Shown here: piece by piece, positions 36,861-50,200 of the stretch
Layout of the letters: each line of letters begins with the position of its first letter
How positions within the stretch are numbered: position 1 is the first letter of the stretch
Assembly (NCBI RefSeq): GCF_027887165.1
Contig: NC_077234.1
Span: forward strand, 163,612,877-163,676,876
Reading direction: 5' to 3'
Origin: Monodelphis domestica
Lineage: Eukaryota; Chordata; Mammalia; Didelphimorphia; Didelphidae
Length of the DNA stretch: 64,000 nt
Notes under the pieces: model-generated
What the model was told of the DNA's origin: nothing
Database searches by the model: none
Seen by the model: only the letters and a program-made list of their open reading frames with translations
Program-made: the position numbers and the translations under genes

Positions 36861-36944
36861 AAATTAAGAAGCAATTCACAAAGATGAAAAATTTGCTTTG
36901 AGAACCATCTAATGGCAGATTGGGGGATTTGGGAAATAAAGAGA

Positions 36945-37175
36945 TCAGAACGGGGCAGTTTTGTGATGCAGGATATTGAGTAATGAGTCTGGATACCAAA
37001 GGCAGCCCGAGTTCAAATCTGGATTTAGGCATACACTAGAGATGAATAACCCCAGTAAGTCATTCCGCTTCCACTTGATACAGTTTCCCACCTTCCAGGG
37101 TTGATATGGGAATCAAATGGGATATTTGTAAAGTTCTTAGCATGGTGCTTGGCACATAGTAAACACTTAAATAAA
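36945..37175 (+). repeat. THER-type SINE
   Basis: The body gagttcaaatctggatttag and the tail gggatatttgtaaagttctt, agcatggtgcttggcacata, gtaaacacttaaataaa are the THER/MIR 3' pattern. Confidence 0.7.
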
Positions 37176-38469
37176 AAGGTTTGTAAAAATGTTTGAGTGT
37201 CATCTCTATAAATGTGATAACCACACATAATCTATTTTGCTACTAGAAGAAATAAATAGAAAAAGAAAGTAGCTAATATTGATCTTTGGGGAGAAGGGGT
37301 GGTAGGAGTGTGAACCATTGGTCTTGGTGAACTAACCATGCAAAGACAACGAAAAGCTTCAAAATTAAGGAAGAAGTTTGGGAAAACTTTCATGGGGGGA
37401 AAAAAGAGGCAGTTATAAAAAACCTTATAAGAACTAAACCTGTGATTTCATTGGTACAAGGTACTCCCAAGGTGAGGAAACTCTACCAGTGTAGGATAGT
37501 ACCTTTCTTACAACTTATAAACTTAGCTAGTTGCCTAAAGCACTGAGACTTTATGTGGCTCAGCTAAGCCATTTCTTAAGCAATGTATGTTAAGCAGAAC
37601 TTGAACTCAATGTTTCTGGGTATTCTTTTTACTACATTATGTGGCCTCAACAAAAGGAATAAAGTTGAATTTGATCCTTAATTGCAAAATATCAATTTTG
37701 GTCATTTTACACCAAAAATCTGTCATGCAGAAAAAGCAACTGAAGACTCTTAACAAATTTTCTTTACACTCTTTCTATAATTAGAGATCAATGGGCTGCT
37801 GGGAACTTGGGAGTTATAAGCTAGGGTTTCTAAGCCATCAAGACAATTTAGCTGCCTTTAGAAATCTATCTTCTGGTTCTACTGTTCTTCTGTCCCACTT
37901 GTCATAAATGACATTATCCAGAAACATCTTACTGTGCTCTAACCTACAATATAGCTTGTAGTCTTCCTCCCTTCTCTCCTGGAAAGAACAAATGTTCATA
38001 TATAAAGACAGCTATTAAAGGACTTGATGTAAGCACAATTATACTCTTAAATGACAAATTTCTTTACACAAATCACATCTTTCAGGGGCAATACAGAAGT
38101 ATGGAAAGAGCTATGTGCCTGCCAAAGAAGAGGCATGGGTCAAGGGAAAGGCACAGTCTGGTGTCAACAGACCTAGGTATTCAGAATTACAGTGCTGCCT
38201 GGTATTGCCTTTTTGATCTTTGCAAGATCCTTCATCCCCGGACAGGGATCACATTTTCTTAATCTATAAAAAGGGAGGCTGGGCTTGATGACCTCTACAG
38301 TTTCTTTCAGCTCTACATCTAAGAGTCTCAGCCCCAGGTTCACTTCTTAGTTGGTGTCACTATCCCTCTCTGAGCTATGGTTTCACCTTCTGTAAAGTGA
38401 GGATAATAACACTATATACTTCATAGAATTGCTGTTAGGATTAACAGAAGTAATCAACTGCTCATATAC

Positions 38470-38990
38470 TTTGATTCAGAAACAGCACACCTTTAGGCCT
38501 ATGTCCCAAAGAGATCAAGGAAAGTGGAAAAGGACTCACATATACAAAACAAACAAACAAAAAAACATTCATAGTAGTCTTTTTGTACTTGCAAAATGCT
38601 AGAAATGCTTAAACACATTATGATATATTAATTAATGCAGCTAGGTTGTATAGTGGGTAGAGCACCAGGCCGAGGGTCAGGAAGATCTGAGTTCAAATCC
38701 AGCCTCAAGCACTTAATAGCTTCTTGACCCAGGGCAAGTCACAAGTCACATCTCAGTTTCTTCATATGTAAAACAAGCTGGAGAAGGAAATGGCAAGCTA
38801 CTTCATTACCTTTGTGAGGAAAATTTCAAAGAGTTGAACATGACTGAAATGGCTGAAGGCTATTGATTACAGGACTATATGATGAAATGGCTGGATTCAA
38901 GGGAAACTAGAAGACCTCTATAAGCTGATTCAAAGTGATCTAAGAACTAGGAAAAGAATTTATAGCCTGGCCTTGATTACATCTTCAGGA
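38470..38990 (+). mobile_element. L1 3' fragment split by a MAR1 SINE
   Basis: The left L1 part has cctatgtcccaaagagatca. The right part (about 38860 on) has tacaggactatatgatgaaa and gattcaaagtgatctaagaa. The SINE between (38630-38860) has gtgggtagagcaccaggccg, gttcaaatccagcctcaagc and ctggagaaggaaatggcaag, the MAR1 body with its tail. Confidence 0.65.
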
Positions 38991-39119
38991 CCTGAAGCTA
39001 TGCTGCAATCACACTCCCTGCAGAAGTGCCAGGATCCTGGCAGTGGAATTGCTGAAGTCCTTCCCCAGAGGGTAATCCATTTAATAGAAAAGAAGCATTG
39101 CCACTAATTAGTTCTATGA

Positions 39120-39475
39120 CCTTGGCAATTCTCTCCACTTCTTTGACTAGGCATTTTCTCTGGCTATACCCCATGCCTGGAATACTTTCCTGCTCTATTC
39201 TGATTATTGACTTCTCTGGTTTCCTGAAAATCTCAATTAAAATCCCACTTTCTGAGGAAGTCTGCCCCAAACCCTCTTAATTCTATATTAATTCTCTGTT
39301 AATTATTTCCTTTTTTCCCCCCTGTATATAGTTTGCTTTGTATATTTGTTTTCATGTTTTCTCCCACATTAAATTGTAGGCTTTTAAGGGGCAGGAATTA
39401 TTCTTTTGTCTCTTTTTTATCCCCAGGGCTTAGCATAGGTTCCTGGCATACAGATAAGTGCTTCTCAATCACCAG
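39120..39475 (+). mobile_element. L2 LINE 3' end
   Basis: catgcctggaatactttcct, aaaatcccactttctgagga, cctgtatatagtttgctttg and tccccagggcttagcatagg follow the L2 3' consensus over about 350 bases, one of the longer L2 remains here. Confidence 0.75.
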
Positions 39476-42400
39476 ATGAAGGTGTGTAATTAAGTGACCT
39501 CTTAGGGTACCTTTTAACTCTAAAATTCTATGGGCTTTTATTTTGAATTTACAAGTAGAACAGTAATAAAAAACATATTGGGAAAAAGTAACAGCAACAA
39601 AATAAATGAAACTAAATCCTGAAAGATGATAATGATGAAGCACAAACCTTAACATGAAATATGAGGAATCATATCCATCTTCTACTGCCATATCTTTTTC
39701 CAAGTATGGGACAGAATAAAATGTCAAAAATTTTCAACATAGTATGCTTTCTTTAGCTTTTCTCCCACACTTTTTAAATTTTTTATAATAACAAATGGCT
39801 TTCAAAGAAGGGGAGAGAAGGCTATATTAAGTAATGTGGGTGATATATCAAGCTCGATAAATACATGCATACAATGTACATAAATAAAATTAAGAGCAAT
39901 AAAAAAGCAGGTAATTGGCAGTCCCACATCAGATTTGTATCACCTATTGTTGGCCAATTAGAGAATTCACATTCACCAGCTAGCATGAAACCACAGAATT
40001 TGACCTACCATGGCTCCTACATCCTCCTGAAAGGTAAGGCTTTGTGCTTTTTATGTATGCTCTATAGATGGAGGATCTTGAGCGATTATCTAGATCTATT
40101 AGTCCTACTTCATCACTTTAAACAGAAGAAAATTGAGGCCCCAAAAGGAAAAATCACTTATTATATCACTATTATAAGCCTAAGTAGTGAGTAGAGGTAA
40201 AACTGAACCTAGATCTTCTGGCTCTAAAGCCAGTTTCTTGACACAGTATTTTCTGATGGTCTTTAAATATGAAGTGATAGCTTTTCTCTACCTCTTAATG
40301 ACAAGAACCAGCAGAGGTCAATAAAGGGTTGTCCAGCTTGGTGAAACTCAGTTCAAATCTTAAGTTCCCTTCTATGGATACAACTGTATTTGCAAGTGAG
40401 AAACAGAGACAGACAGACACACACACACACGCCAAGTACACTTAGAAGAGAGTGTAGAGATCATTGAGGCCAACTTTCCCAATTTATAGACTGATATGCA
40501 GATAAAGATATATAGCACATACACATACATCGATGGGAAGGATATGTCTTTTTCTGACAGAGCAAAATGGTACTACCAAGTATATCACTAAGGTCAACTT
40601 TAGAAACATATTCAAGCAATAAGGGGACAAAAAATTGGGGTATCCCCTACCTGGGCTAGATAATTAAGATAAAAATGCCTTTTAGTCATTTCAAAAAGAA
40701 GTCCTCCCCCTTCAGGAGGGATTAAACCAGTCCAGGCAATTAACTATGTATCAACTCCTTTTCATTTAGAAAATAAATGTTTTAAAGCTCTAAAAAAACT
40801 AAAGGACAGCTGCCAAGTCCTCATTCTGACTCAGTGGCCTACTTTCTCCATAATGAAACGTTGTTTATGTCACAACTTTCTGGGTTCTCTAAGTTCCCTT
40901 CCATAAGACAAAGACAATTGAAGAATTATTTGTGAAGCCAAAGGCAGCGAAGGAAAGCACAGAATATAAAAGTTAGTCCTCTCCAAACTTGGGGAAGCAG
41001 GGAAAGGATGAATTTGATTTTTAAAAAAAGAGTAGTTCTAAAAGAAGTACTAAGTGGCTAATGGACCAAGCGTATCAGTCAACAGAAAACAAATTATGCT
41101 ATCTTCAAAATCAGCCACTGGTAACAAGTTAGTTACTTGGATAGCCCCCAAGATTCCCACTAGCTTATATGGGGATTCTCTGAAGGGGATAAGTTTACTA
41201 AAAACAAAGCTGAGAAGAGATGTCAAAAAGGTAGAGAAACAACTTCTAAGGACTATTCAGGTTATGAAACAACAATCTTTATAGAGTATTCCCTAAACCT
41301 CCAAGGCTAGTAGCAACTAGGATGAAAACTTTGGATAAACAAACTTTTGGAGCTTGAATTAAAACTTGATGAATAATCTAACTCTGGCAAAAACAAGAAA
41401 AGGTTATTGAGAACACAATAGAAAATTAGCAAAAAGATGTAAGGATAGGAGAGTATAAATGGTGTTTTAAGAGTTCTAGATCACAGAAGGGCACAGCTTA
41501 TAAGTATGAGCTGTGTGCAGCTGAAGTGGAGCAGAGAAGTAAATGGTTGAGCACTCTTAGGAAGTAGAGGTAAGGGCATCTGAGAAAGCACCAGCATGTA
41601 TACTGAAATCTTTAAATACAAATACAAAGACAATGGAAAGCCATTCAAGGTTTTCAAGTAGGTAAATTAACACAGTTCCCTATGTGAAGGGGAAATAACT
41701 GGCAGTAGTTTGTGTTAAGAGATTTGAGAGGGAGGAGACTTTAGACAAGAAGAGGTGGTGAAAGACTCAAGTATGGAGGCAGCAGTGAGAGTAGAGAAGT
41801 AGGGCCAGATGAGAAAGATTTACAGAGGTAAAAGCAATCCATGATAAGAAACTAAATGTAGAAGATGGACAAAGGGGAAAGGCTGAAGAAGTTCTGGGAC
41901 TTCCTAGGTTAGAGGAAGATCTACTGTCATCTCAAAAGATCAAGTCAAGAATTATAGCTGGTGGATTACACATATACCTTCATCGCACTTTTCTTGTACA
42001 TTTGTTCAACACCTTTCATTTAAGAGGGTAAAAAAAAGGAAATCCTTAGCCAGTTTAGGTGTTTATTAATATTTCATGTCCAGGAGAGGTCAGTTCAGCA
42101 AATTAGACCACTGTGCTCATAAGACCTGGGTCATGAATTCAAATGCTCTTCAGGTTAGTTAGCACCACTTTGTCCCATGGACACTGTTATATACTCTGGG
42201 CAGGCACCTCACAAATGCACACTAATGGCCACAAACAGAATGAAATCATAGTAGAGAGGAGAGAAAAATGGATATATCACCACTTAAGGGAAAAAATGGC
42301 CAAAGGAAAAAGCCTACAACCCGCACCATCCATATGTGAAGAATAATATATCATTTATGATAAAAAAAAAAACCCATGGGTAAACTGGAGTTTCTGATTA

Positions 42401-43828
42401 TGTGTGGTTCTGACTCATACATACCATAAGCAGGCAGAGATAATTAAGGGCTGGCTTTGTCCCATCGCAATTTTCCTTAACTGTCTCCTCCCAACCCCCT
42501 GGGGCGGCCAGTGGCTTCACTTTGGTCAAAGCTTTGGCTTAGAAAGCATAGTCAGAGTGCTTCAGCACTAAAGGAAAGGCACATAAAGTCACCCTAGAGC
42601 CTTGAGTCAGATAACGGTGAAGCAGTGCAGTAAAAATGATTTGCTGAATAAGAAGAAATGCATTACATCTCTGTCTGACATTGGTAAGGAACTTATGGGA
42701 ATACTGAGTGTGGTCAACTACTAAAGATAATGGGTGATGAGAACATCATTAAGAACATATTTCAGCAAAAGCATTAAATGCACTTAAATAGCAAATGTGC
42801 CTTTAAAATAATAAAGAGAAAATTCACTGAAAAGAAGATTGCCCATAATGAAGCAGACCTTCAAATAATAGTGAACATATCCATAAGGCAATGAAAATAG
42901 CACTTAACACCTACAAGAGTAAGATACTTCAAAAAAGTTCCTCCACAGAAGGCCATAATTCCAATTATTCATAGTTCTAATGAGGCCCTGGAGAACATAA
43001 ACTATTTCCCATACCTAATAATTGCTCTCACAGAAGCCTGGCCATAATGAATAAATTCCATATCCCCTTAAATGTGTAAGGGAAGCCTTTAAATAGAAGT
43101 ACTACATTTGAAATCCTAACGCCTCAGTCCTCAATGTGTCAGATGAACAAGGGGAACTGGCACTAATTCTGATGAAGTAGCTAGACTAGACCAGACCAAA
43201 TATAGAGAACACAATGTTATAAAAATGAGATGATTAATTTTCAAAATATTTGGGAGAGGATTGAAAAAATAGATTTATATAATACCACTTTTTAAAGTAA
43301 TTAAGATACCAAAAACTATATATTCATATGCTTACTTCCTCATACCTATAATATCTTTGTCAAAATGATCTCCACATAGATCAAGAATATACTTGATAAA
43401 AAATATGAAGAGAAGAACCTGGCAGATTTTTTTCAAGTGATTTCCTATAACAGTAGACATCTTTTAACCATACAACTGGCAGATTCCAAAATGTTTAAAT
43501 ATGAATCAGAAAAAAAGTATTTGATTTGAGAAAGCCAGATGGAAGTATAAAGATTCTCTTCCCACAAGTACATTACACTTACATAAGATTCTTTAACAGA
43601 TAGAACCATAGATAAAATTTGTTCAATTATTTTTTTCATTATTAATAACAAGTGAGGCATAAAACAGGAAGACTGGTGAACATCATATGATCATAGATTT
43701 AAAATTGGAGAAGGATCTCAGAGACCATTTTTTATAGATAAGAAACCCAAGGCAAAAATGTATTTACCACAGTCATAGAGGATGGGTTATGTAGCATCTA
43801 CCTGGAAAATGAATCTCTTACAGACCCC

Positions 43829-44376
43829 TGTGATGGGTCCCCGTGAAGAGAGGCAGGGACAAGAAGTCACCATAAAAGCAAGCTCCGAACTCCCTCAGAG
43901 TAGATTGTCTTTGAGAAGATAGTCTGAAGAGATTGTCTTCTGGAGATAGTCTTCTGACTGGGGAAAGTCTTTGAAGGAGTTTTGCCGGACACTACGGCTT
44001 GGATCATGGGCTTGGAGCTCGGCTTCAACTTACACTCTGATTCCTGGACTACTTTGTTAGGTGAATGAAAGGCTGACTCCTTCCCTAATTTTCCTAAAAG
44101 ACTAGCTTCCATCTTGTGGTCCATGAGGTTACTCACTACCAGTCTTCCAGCTTGAGAGCTAATTATTCTCTGCCTAGATTAAGCAGACCCAGAGTAAACA
44201 TTTAAAGGTTGATAGGATAGACAACCTCTCTAACGTCTTCACATTTCTGACTTTATTGTTTTCTCTTCATTTTGCAAATATTTGTAAATAAATTTCTGAC
44301 TTGAGATATAATAAATATTGGTGACCACATAATTTCATAAAATTATTGTCCAACCATTAAATTTAACCCTTACACA
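43829..44376 (+). mobile_element. Probable solo LTR of an endogenous retrovirus
   Basis: It starts TGTGATGGGTCCCCGTG and ends near ttacaca. It has a GC-richer first half and an aataaatttctgac polyadenylation region near 44288, as in U3-R-U5. No attached coding part and no clear target duplication. Borders are approximate; broken and old. Confidence 0.45.
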
Positions 44377-44420
44377 ATCAACCAATATCATAACCTTTAG
44401 GGAATCAAGATTGTGGGTAG

Positions 44421-44467
44421 TCTCTCTCTCTCTCTCTCTCTCACTCACTCACTCACTCACTCACTCA

Positions 44468-44516
<49 letters not shown>
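44421..44516. repeat. (TC)n-(TCAC)n-(CA)n microsatellite
   Basis: Three pure blocks follow each other: about 20 bases of TC, seven or so tcac units and about 45 bases of CA. Likely polymorphic. Confidence 0.97.
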
Positions 44517-44519
<3 letters not shown>

Positions 44520-45530
44520 AAAGATTAATGGTGGGTATAATTAGATTGCTTCAATACACTACCAATAAGGTCCTGTCTACAAGGAGTGGCATAAAGGACA
44601 TCACCAAAAAATGCACAATCTGAAGAGACATAGGCCATTTAGTAAAATGGCTAACATTTTGATGGCTAACAGATGTATCTTCAGGGGTGCATTGGTATCC
44701 AATGATTAGATGATCTCTAAAAGTCAAGAGCACACTGACTTGTTGTGCCCTTATAATTTTTAAAGACAAGAGAAAAGTCTCTATTCTAGAATATTAGGTA
44801 GGTCTTAAAAAAAAAAAAGGATACTTGAACAAGAATAGCACTGAATGAGAAGATAGGGAAGGGTCACATTCTGCACTCCAGAATGAATACTCTTATATGA
44901 ATGGATCCATTGCAACACTCAAAAAATATGTGTTACTAGGAGAGAGAAGGATAATATTTCTCTGAGGAAAATCAATAGCTCTTGTACAAACTGAGATTCT
45001 CCTCCACAAGCTAAATAGGAAGTAGACCCAGCCACTCAAAATAACAACTCTTTTAAAGCACTTCTTAAAAAAAAAAGGCACAGTGGTTTGCTTATATATT
45101 AATAAGGCAACAACTATTAAATTTTGGAATAAATTGTAAACCAAGGACAAGCTAGCAGTAAAGCAAAGTAATGCAACCAATATCCTGAGAATTGATAGAA
45201 AAGCAGAGTTGAGACTGCAGCTACAATCTTTTTAACTTCTTCCCAGGATCATTTCACAAAAAAATTTAGGTCATTAGGTAGGAAACCTACCAGGTCTGAA
45301 GATTGGTCAATGCTGTTGAAGTGAACAGTAAGTTCATCATAGAGTTTTGTTTGGAGTTTTTTGAATGATAAAGGGAAGAATGGGGCTTTAGTGACCTACA
45401 CTTTGGGGTTTCTTTTGGCTTTTTTGTTGTTTTTTCAAATAAATTAAGAACTACATATTATAGTCTGTTTCAAAACTGCTCTAAAAGAAGGTTTTGCTAG
45501 AAGTTACATCAAATCATATTCAGATATTAC

Positions 45531-45688
45531 CTTTGAATCATAGGCAGATTGCTTAATGACTTCAGGTGCCATCCAAAATGGGGTGCCCACAAAGGTGTTT
45601 CTTTTTATTTGGGTATCTGTCAGCTGCCCAGCTACTCCAAAATCAGCAAGTTTCACTTCCCCTTGTTCAGAGAGCAGAACATTTGCAG
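45531..45688 (-). CDS. STK24: STK24 exon, residues 147-199 (DFG and activation segment)
   Basis: A 158-base exon starts by completing an alanine codon and encodes [20 protein letters not shown], then [20 protein letters not shown] and [13 protein letters not shown]. It carries the magnesium-binding DFG at 162-164, the activation-loop threonine at residue 178 in NTFVGTP, and the APE motif. Exon phase and length agree exactly with the preceding exon. The donor is gtaata. Intact, with every catalytic residue present. Confidence 0.96.
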
Positions 45689-46081
45689 CTAGAAAAAAAC
45701 AAAAAACATGCACTGCCTTGTGACATCTTGTGTAAGTTGTCAAATACAATTCAATACTAGCCTTACTTTTGTTTCTCACAGCTGTAGAGCTGACATGTCA
45801 ATGCATCTATAAAGATTCTTCATGGTAGTAGATCAAGTCTTACACATTTTATATGTATAAATCTTTACATCACATCACCCCCCTCTTCCCAACAAAAACC
45901 AGCAGCAATGCTCTGTACATGGCACATGAGGAAAAAATGCAGGGCTTATTTGCTGAAAAAGGATTCTGTTGAAAACAGAGAGAGCTGGAGAGCTTTGAGA
46001 GTTCATACTCTGACTTTTTCCTCACTGCCTGATAAACTACCCTGAATTTTAAGGGTGTAAAAAGCAATATGTTTTTCTTAC
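45689..46081 (-). other. STK24: STK24 short intron, 393 bp
   Basis: GT-AG ends (gtaaga ... tttctag). No repeat recognised. Reading through it from the HRDIK exon soon meets a stop, so it is not retained coding. Confidence 0.93.
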
Positions 46082-46190
46082 CTTTGATATCTCGGTGAAT
46101 TTTCTTTTCTGAATGCAAATAATCGAGTCCTTTCAGGATTTCTCTTAATATAGTAGCAATCTGAGTTTCATCTAGAGCACCAGGTTCTAA
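46082..46190 (-). CDS. STK24: STK24 exon, residues 111-146 (catalytic loop)
   Basis: A 109-base exon encodes [20 protein letters not shown], then [16 protein letters not shown] plus one base. It contains the HRD catalytic motif with the catalytic aspartate at residue 144 and the loop lysine two positions later. The donor is gtaaga. It is separated by only 393 bases from the activation-segment exon, the shortest intron in the gene. One change from human (P to A in EPGALDE) is conservative. Confidence 0.95.
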
Positions 46191-46319
46191 CTATCATAAA
46201 CATAAATTGGTTAGAGTCATTAAAATGACACTTTTAATCACAAAGTATTTTGACTAGGATGAGGAAAAATAATGTGACAGACTCCAGACAACTTGTAAAC
46301 AATGATAATGCTAGTGATT

Positions 46320-46535
46320 CATGTCTCTACAGGATTTTAAGCTTTATAAATACTTTCCCAACAACAAACCTGGGGAAGGGATTATAGTCTTAGAGTGTAA
46401 GGCCACAAAGTTAGAATAAGTGAGAGGCAGGACTTGAGCCCAAGGATTCCTAATTCTAAAGGCAGCTCTAAATATACTATTCCACACTGTCTTTCAAGGA
46501 AGGTATTATTTCCATTTTCCAGATGAGGAAATATA
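46320..46535 (-). repeat. THER/MIR-type SINE, reversed
   Basis: ttttaagctttataaatact at the left is the tail, with gccacaaagttagaataag and aggcaggacttgagcccaag as the reversed body. Diverged. Confidence 0.55.
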
Positions 46536-46894
46536 TCCATGGTATCTTTTCTACCTCAATAAACTTTTAACCAAAATTATTCATGGGAGGAGTCATGAAA
46601 GTAGTTCCTTTTTCTGCCCCAGAAAATATTTTGAATAGATTATTAATGGGATGGCTAGAATCTGAGAGGAAATAAAAAAATGATTTTTATAGTTATTGTT
46701 TCAGTGAACTGCATGATCAGCTATAATCTATATTAAGTTCTGACCCTCTACTACTATATCAGAGGGAACCAGGTAGAACCCAAAGGCCAAAAAGGCATAA
46801 CCCTAACATATAAGCTAGAATCCAGGAAACCAAAGCACGTCAAGAAACTCAAAGGGCCTTTCTTAAGCCTTTGAAGAAGTTCTGTTGAATCCTA

Positions 46895-47741
46895 TGTGGA
46901 AAGGAAACAAACACAAGTTCTGGACTTTCTGTCACTGTGTTGGAACAGGCAACAATGGGAATATTAGAAAGAGAAGAAATTGTCAAGACTGACAGTTGGT
47001 GGAGGAAGGGGCAACTGGGAGTGGCAGTGGGTCTTCTGACTAGCACCTCCTTCCTGGTGTTGGAAGTGGGAGGAGCTTTGGCTTCCTAGTCTAGAGAGAG
47101 TGCCTCTATTTTATTCAGCCCAAAGAGACAGCTCTGAAGATCAGAACTTTCTTGTTGCTTGCTTTCTACTGATATGATTTTGAAATTAAGAAAACTAGCA
47201 CAGATATAGTGTAGACAGGAATAAGAAAAACCCTTCACCGGCCTGTGAGGCCTGGCCTCAGTTCCAAAGCTGATTAAGACTCCAACCTTAGGGACATCCC
47301 TCTTCCCTTTTCCCTGATACCTCTCCAATCCAAATTGGTTATTAAAATTTATCTTATTTGAATATCAGTCAGATAAGTGGACTATCTTTTCTGGGGCATA
47401 GAGAGAGTTGAACCTCAGGTCAGTCATCCAATTACAAACATTCCTTATTGGACCCCTGCTGGGCGACCAAATTCTGGGGAAAGGCTTGTCCCTCAGGAGG
47501 GTCTGTGTTTACCTGCTCTGGGGCAACTTCAGCTGTAATCCAGCAAGAAGACATAAGTGGCTCATTTCTTGGACACCCCATTTTGTTCAAAATATAGCCT
47601 CTCAGCAGGGGGCATCTCGCTCCTTTGTTTCAATGGCAGCCATATTCCCTCTCACCCTTCAACTCCTCCATTCCCTGCTACAAACCTTCCGTATCCTGTG
47701 TTTTTTTTTTTCAATTCCCCATCTTTCTTTTAAATATTACA
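46895..47741 (+). mobile_element. Solo LTR of an endogenous retrovirus, 847 bp
   Basis: It begins TGTGGAAAGG and ends TATTACA, with the 4-base duplication CCTA directly on both sides (46891-46894 and 47742-47745). It is related over its length to the LTR at 18915-20220 apart from insertions there. The 4-base duplication suggests class I (ERV1-like). No viral coding region is attached, so it is probably a recombination remnant. Confidence 0.78.
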
Positions 47742-48274
47742 CCTACCATCCTTGGTTATCTTACAAAAAGGAAACATGGGTCTTCTATGCTAAATAAAAA
47801 TATTTCTGCCTGTCCAAAAAAAAAAGCATGGTTTGCTGTGTTTGTAGTATATCCAAATTGGGGGTTAGGGTGGAGGTGTTAACCACACATGGTGGCAACA
47901 TTGAGTTTAAAAGTCAAATATCCAAACGTTTAATCTATGCAAGGACAAATATCAAAGCATTCAAAAAACGAAGGCCTGCATGGAACAAATTGTTCACTTT
48001 TTGTGAACATATACTTGGAGTTACAAAAAACAGAACTTTGGAGAGGTTGAAAAGGGTTTAGGGTAGAGAGACAGGAGAAAATCCACAGATTTATGGTAAG
48101 GCTAAAGCAACTGAGTAAAATAATTCAAGGAAAAGAAGTTATTTAGTGCCTCTATTCCATTAAATTTGCTTAAGAACTGGTTCAACTATTAATACTTATC
48201 AATATTCCCTGTAAGGCAAATAGTAACTACAGACACTTAGCATGAACACCATACGATGCTAATGGTGACGACAA

Positions 48275-48500
48275 CAAAGGACTTCAATTTATACAGTGAT
48301 TTAAGGTTTGCAGAGCATTTTGCAAATATTTTATACTCACAATAACTTTGGGAAGTGGGTGCTATTATCTCCATTTTATAAATGAGGAAACTGAGGAAAA
48401 CAGGCCTAAAATGGCTTGCCCAGTCATAAATATAGCTGGTAAGAAACTGAGACAGGATTTGAAATCTGCTAATTGCAGATTTGATAATCTAGCTACTGAA
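48275..48500 (-). repeat. THER-type SINE, reversed
   Basis: ttgcagagcattttgcaaat, ttttataaatgaggaaactg, aggaaa and the reversed body ctggtaagaaactgagacag show the family clearly. Confidence 0.7.
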
Positions 48501-49967
48501 TTTAGTGTTCTATGTGTGCTTTTGAGTATATATTGGATTTACAGGATAATTCACTGACCAAAAGGAAGTTGAAGAGCATAATATGGAAATTAATCAGAAA
48601 TTTTAAAAAGGGGGGCAGGATGAAGTGTCTCAAAAAAACCTATTAATATAATAACAACTCTGTATCCATACTACTTTTCTTATAATTTGTGACAAGAATA
48701 CTTTGTTCTTGATAGATTTTTCCACTCTGAGAATTATCATTTCCTTCATCTTCTCAGTACTCTTATTAATCTTGTGAAGCAATGTCAAACAAGAACTCAT
48801 TTTATAGATGAGAAGGGGGGAAAAGAAAATATGAATGACTGGGTCAACTAGTCACTTCTGCAACCCAAACATAAAGAGCTTAGAAGTGAAATCTTCACTA
48901 ATTGTATAAAGTTTTTTCTCAGAGAAACTAGACCTAAAACCTAAACATGGACAACACAGGCTATAAAACAGTAGATGAGGCTATAGGTTAGGGAGGGCTG
49001 GAGAAACCCAGCAATTCAATATTCATCTTCAACAGATTTTCCAGTATATTCTATATGTAGTAAGCAATGCCCTTACTGTATTTCTAAAATCTAGTAGTAG
49101 TCTATAGTATTGCACATGTATGAGCACATTTCAGCGAACAAAAAGTGCCTTAATGTCATGTAATTTTACTCAAGTAAAAATAGCATCTGCAGTAAAGCCA
49201 GAAGGAAATGAAACTAAAATATTCATTCTAAGGTCAAATGCATTACTGATAAATCCACAGTTGTGTGGATAAACATAGCCTGCTCTATTTATATACTTTA
49301 TTTCTTCCTTCAAGGAAAACACCACGAGAGAGGCCTACTTTGTTTTATAAAATATGTCCCTGAAAAGTTAAGAAAATCAAAACTTTTAAGACAATCATTT
49401 TCTCAGTGTGGTACAGTATAATTTCACAGATATTGTGGCTTTTGTTTCTATTGATAATCACCTCCTTTCAAAGCTATGAACTTTGATAGTCACAGGGCGC
49501 CATTTAGCTGAAAACCCCATTTTGTAATTAACCAAGATGGGGCCCTTTCTGAATGTTTTGCTTGGGAGCCTAGAATTTCCACTTGCTAATTGTACTAACC
49601 TAGATTCTTGCATAATTTGATTTTCTTAAAGGAAGGTAAGTAATTTATTAACATACTTATAAGACACTACTCAAGTTGGCTTTCATTCATTCCCTTCTAT
49701 AATTTCATCTTCATTTCACCTATTTATGAGTTTGTTGAGCAATAAAAAGTTGATTGGCTCCATTCTGAATATCAGTTTATAACAAGAAAGAAAAAAATCC
49801 TGTAGATAGTCATTCTATATCAACTTGAAATGCTGTATTTCTTTTGTACTGATGGACTTTTATGGTAATAAAAGGAAAAAGCAATGGAGATGAAAATATA
49901 CAAAGATAATTGAAATATAAACTATGGTTTCATTTCCTACCCCATCAAACCAGATCAGAGCTACAAG

Positions 49968-50200
49968 AGGAAGGTGGTATAATGGGGAAAGTGTTGGACT
50001 TTGAATCAAGAAAACTTAGTTCAAATCTCGGCTCCAAAACTAGCTGTTATCACAAATAAACTCTTAAACTTCTCTAATCCACTAGTCTCCTTATCTATAA
50101 AATGGGTAAAATAATATTTGTACAATCTACCTCATGGTGTCCCTGTGAGGAAAATACTTCATAAGCCTTAATGTGTTCCATAAGTGTGAACTGCTGTTTA
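49968..50200 (+). repeat. THER-type SINE
   Basis: Head gaggaaggtggtataatggg, body agttcaaatctcggctccaa, then ccttatctataaaatgggta and the tail. Nearly complete. Confidence 0.7.

Larger units (their letters stand above)
36497..45530 (-). other. STK24: STK24 intron, 9.0 kb
   Basis: It contains CR1/L3 (36670-36860), THER SINEs (36945-37175, 38195-38460), an L1 with SINE inside (38470-38990), L2 (39120-39475), a repeat like that at 17980 (about 41640-41940), a probable LTR (43829-44376) and a TC/CA microsatellite. 40250-41640 and 42100-43700 hold nothing I can name. No STK24 exon lies inside: the flanking exons join in frame. Confidence 0.9.

Noticed and set aside
45689-46081. Coding read-through joining the HRDIK and DFG exons
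   Set aside because: The frame closes soon after the donor, and both splice sites and phases fit a 393-base intron.
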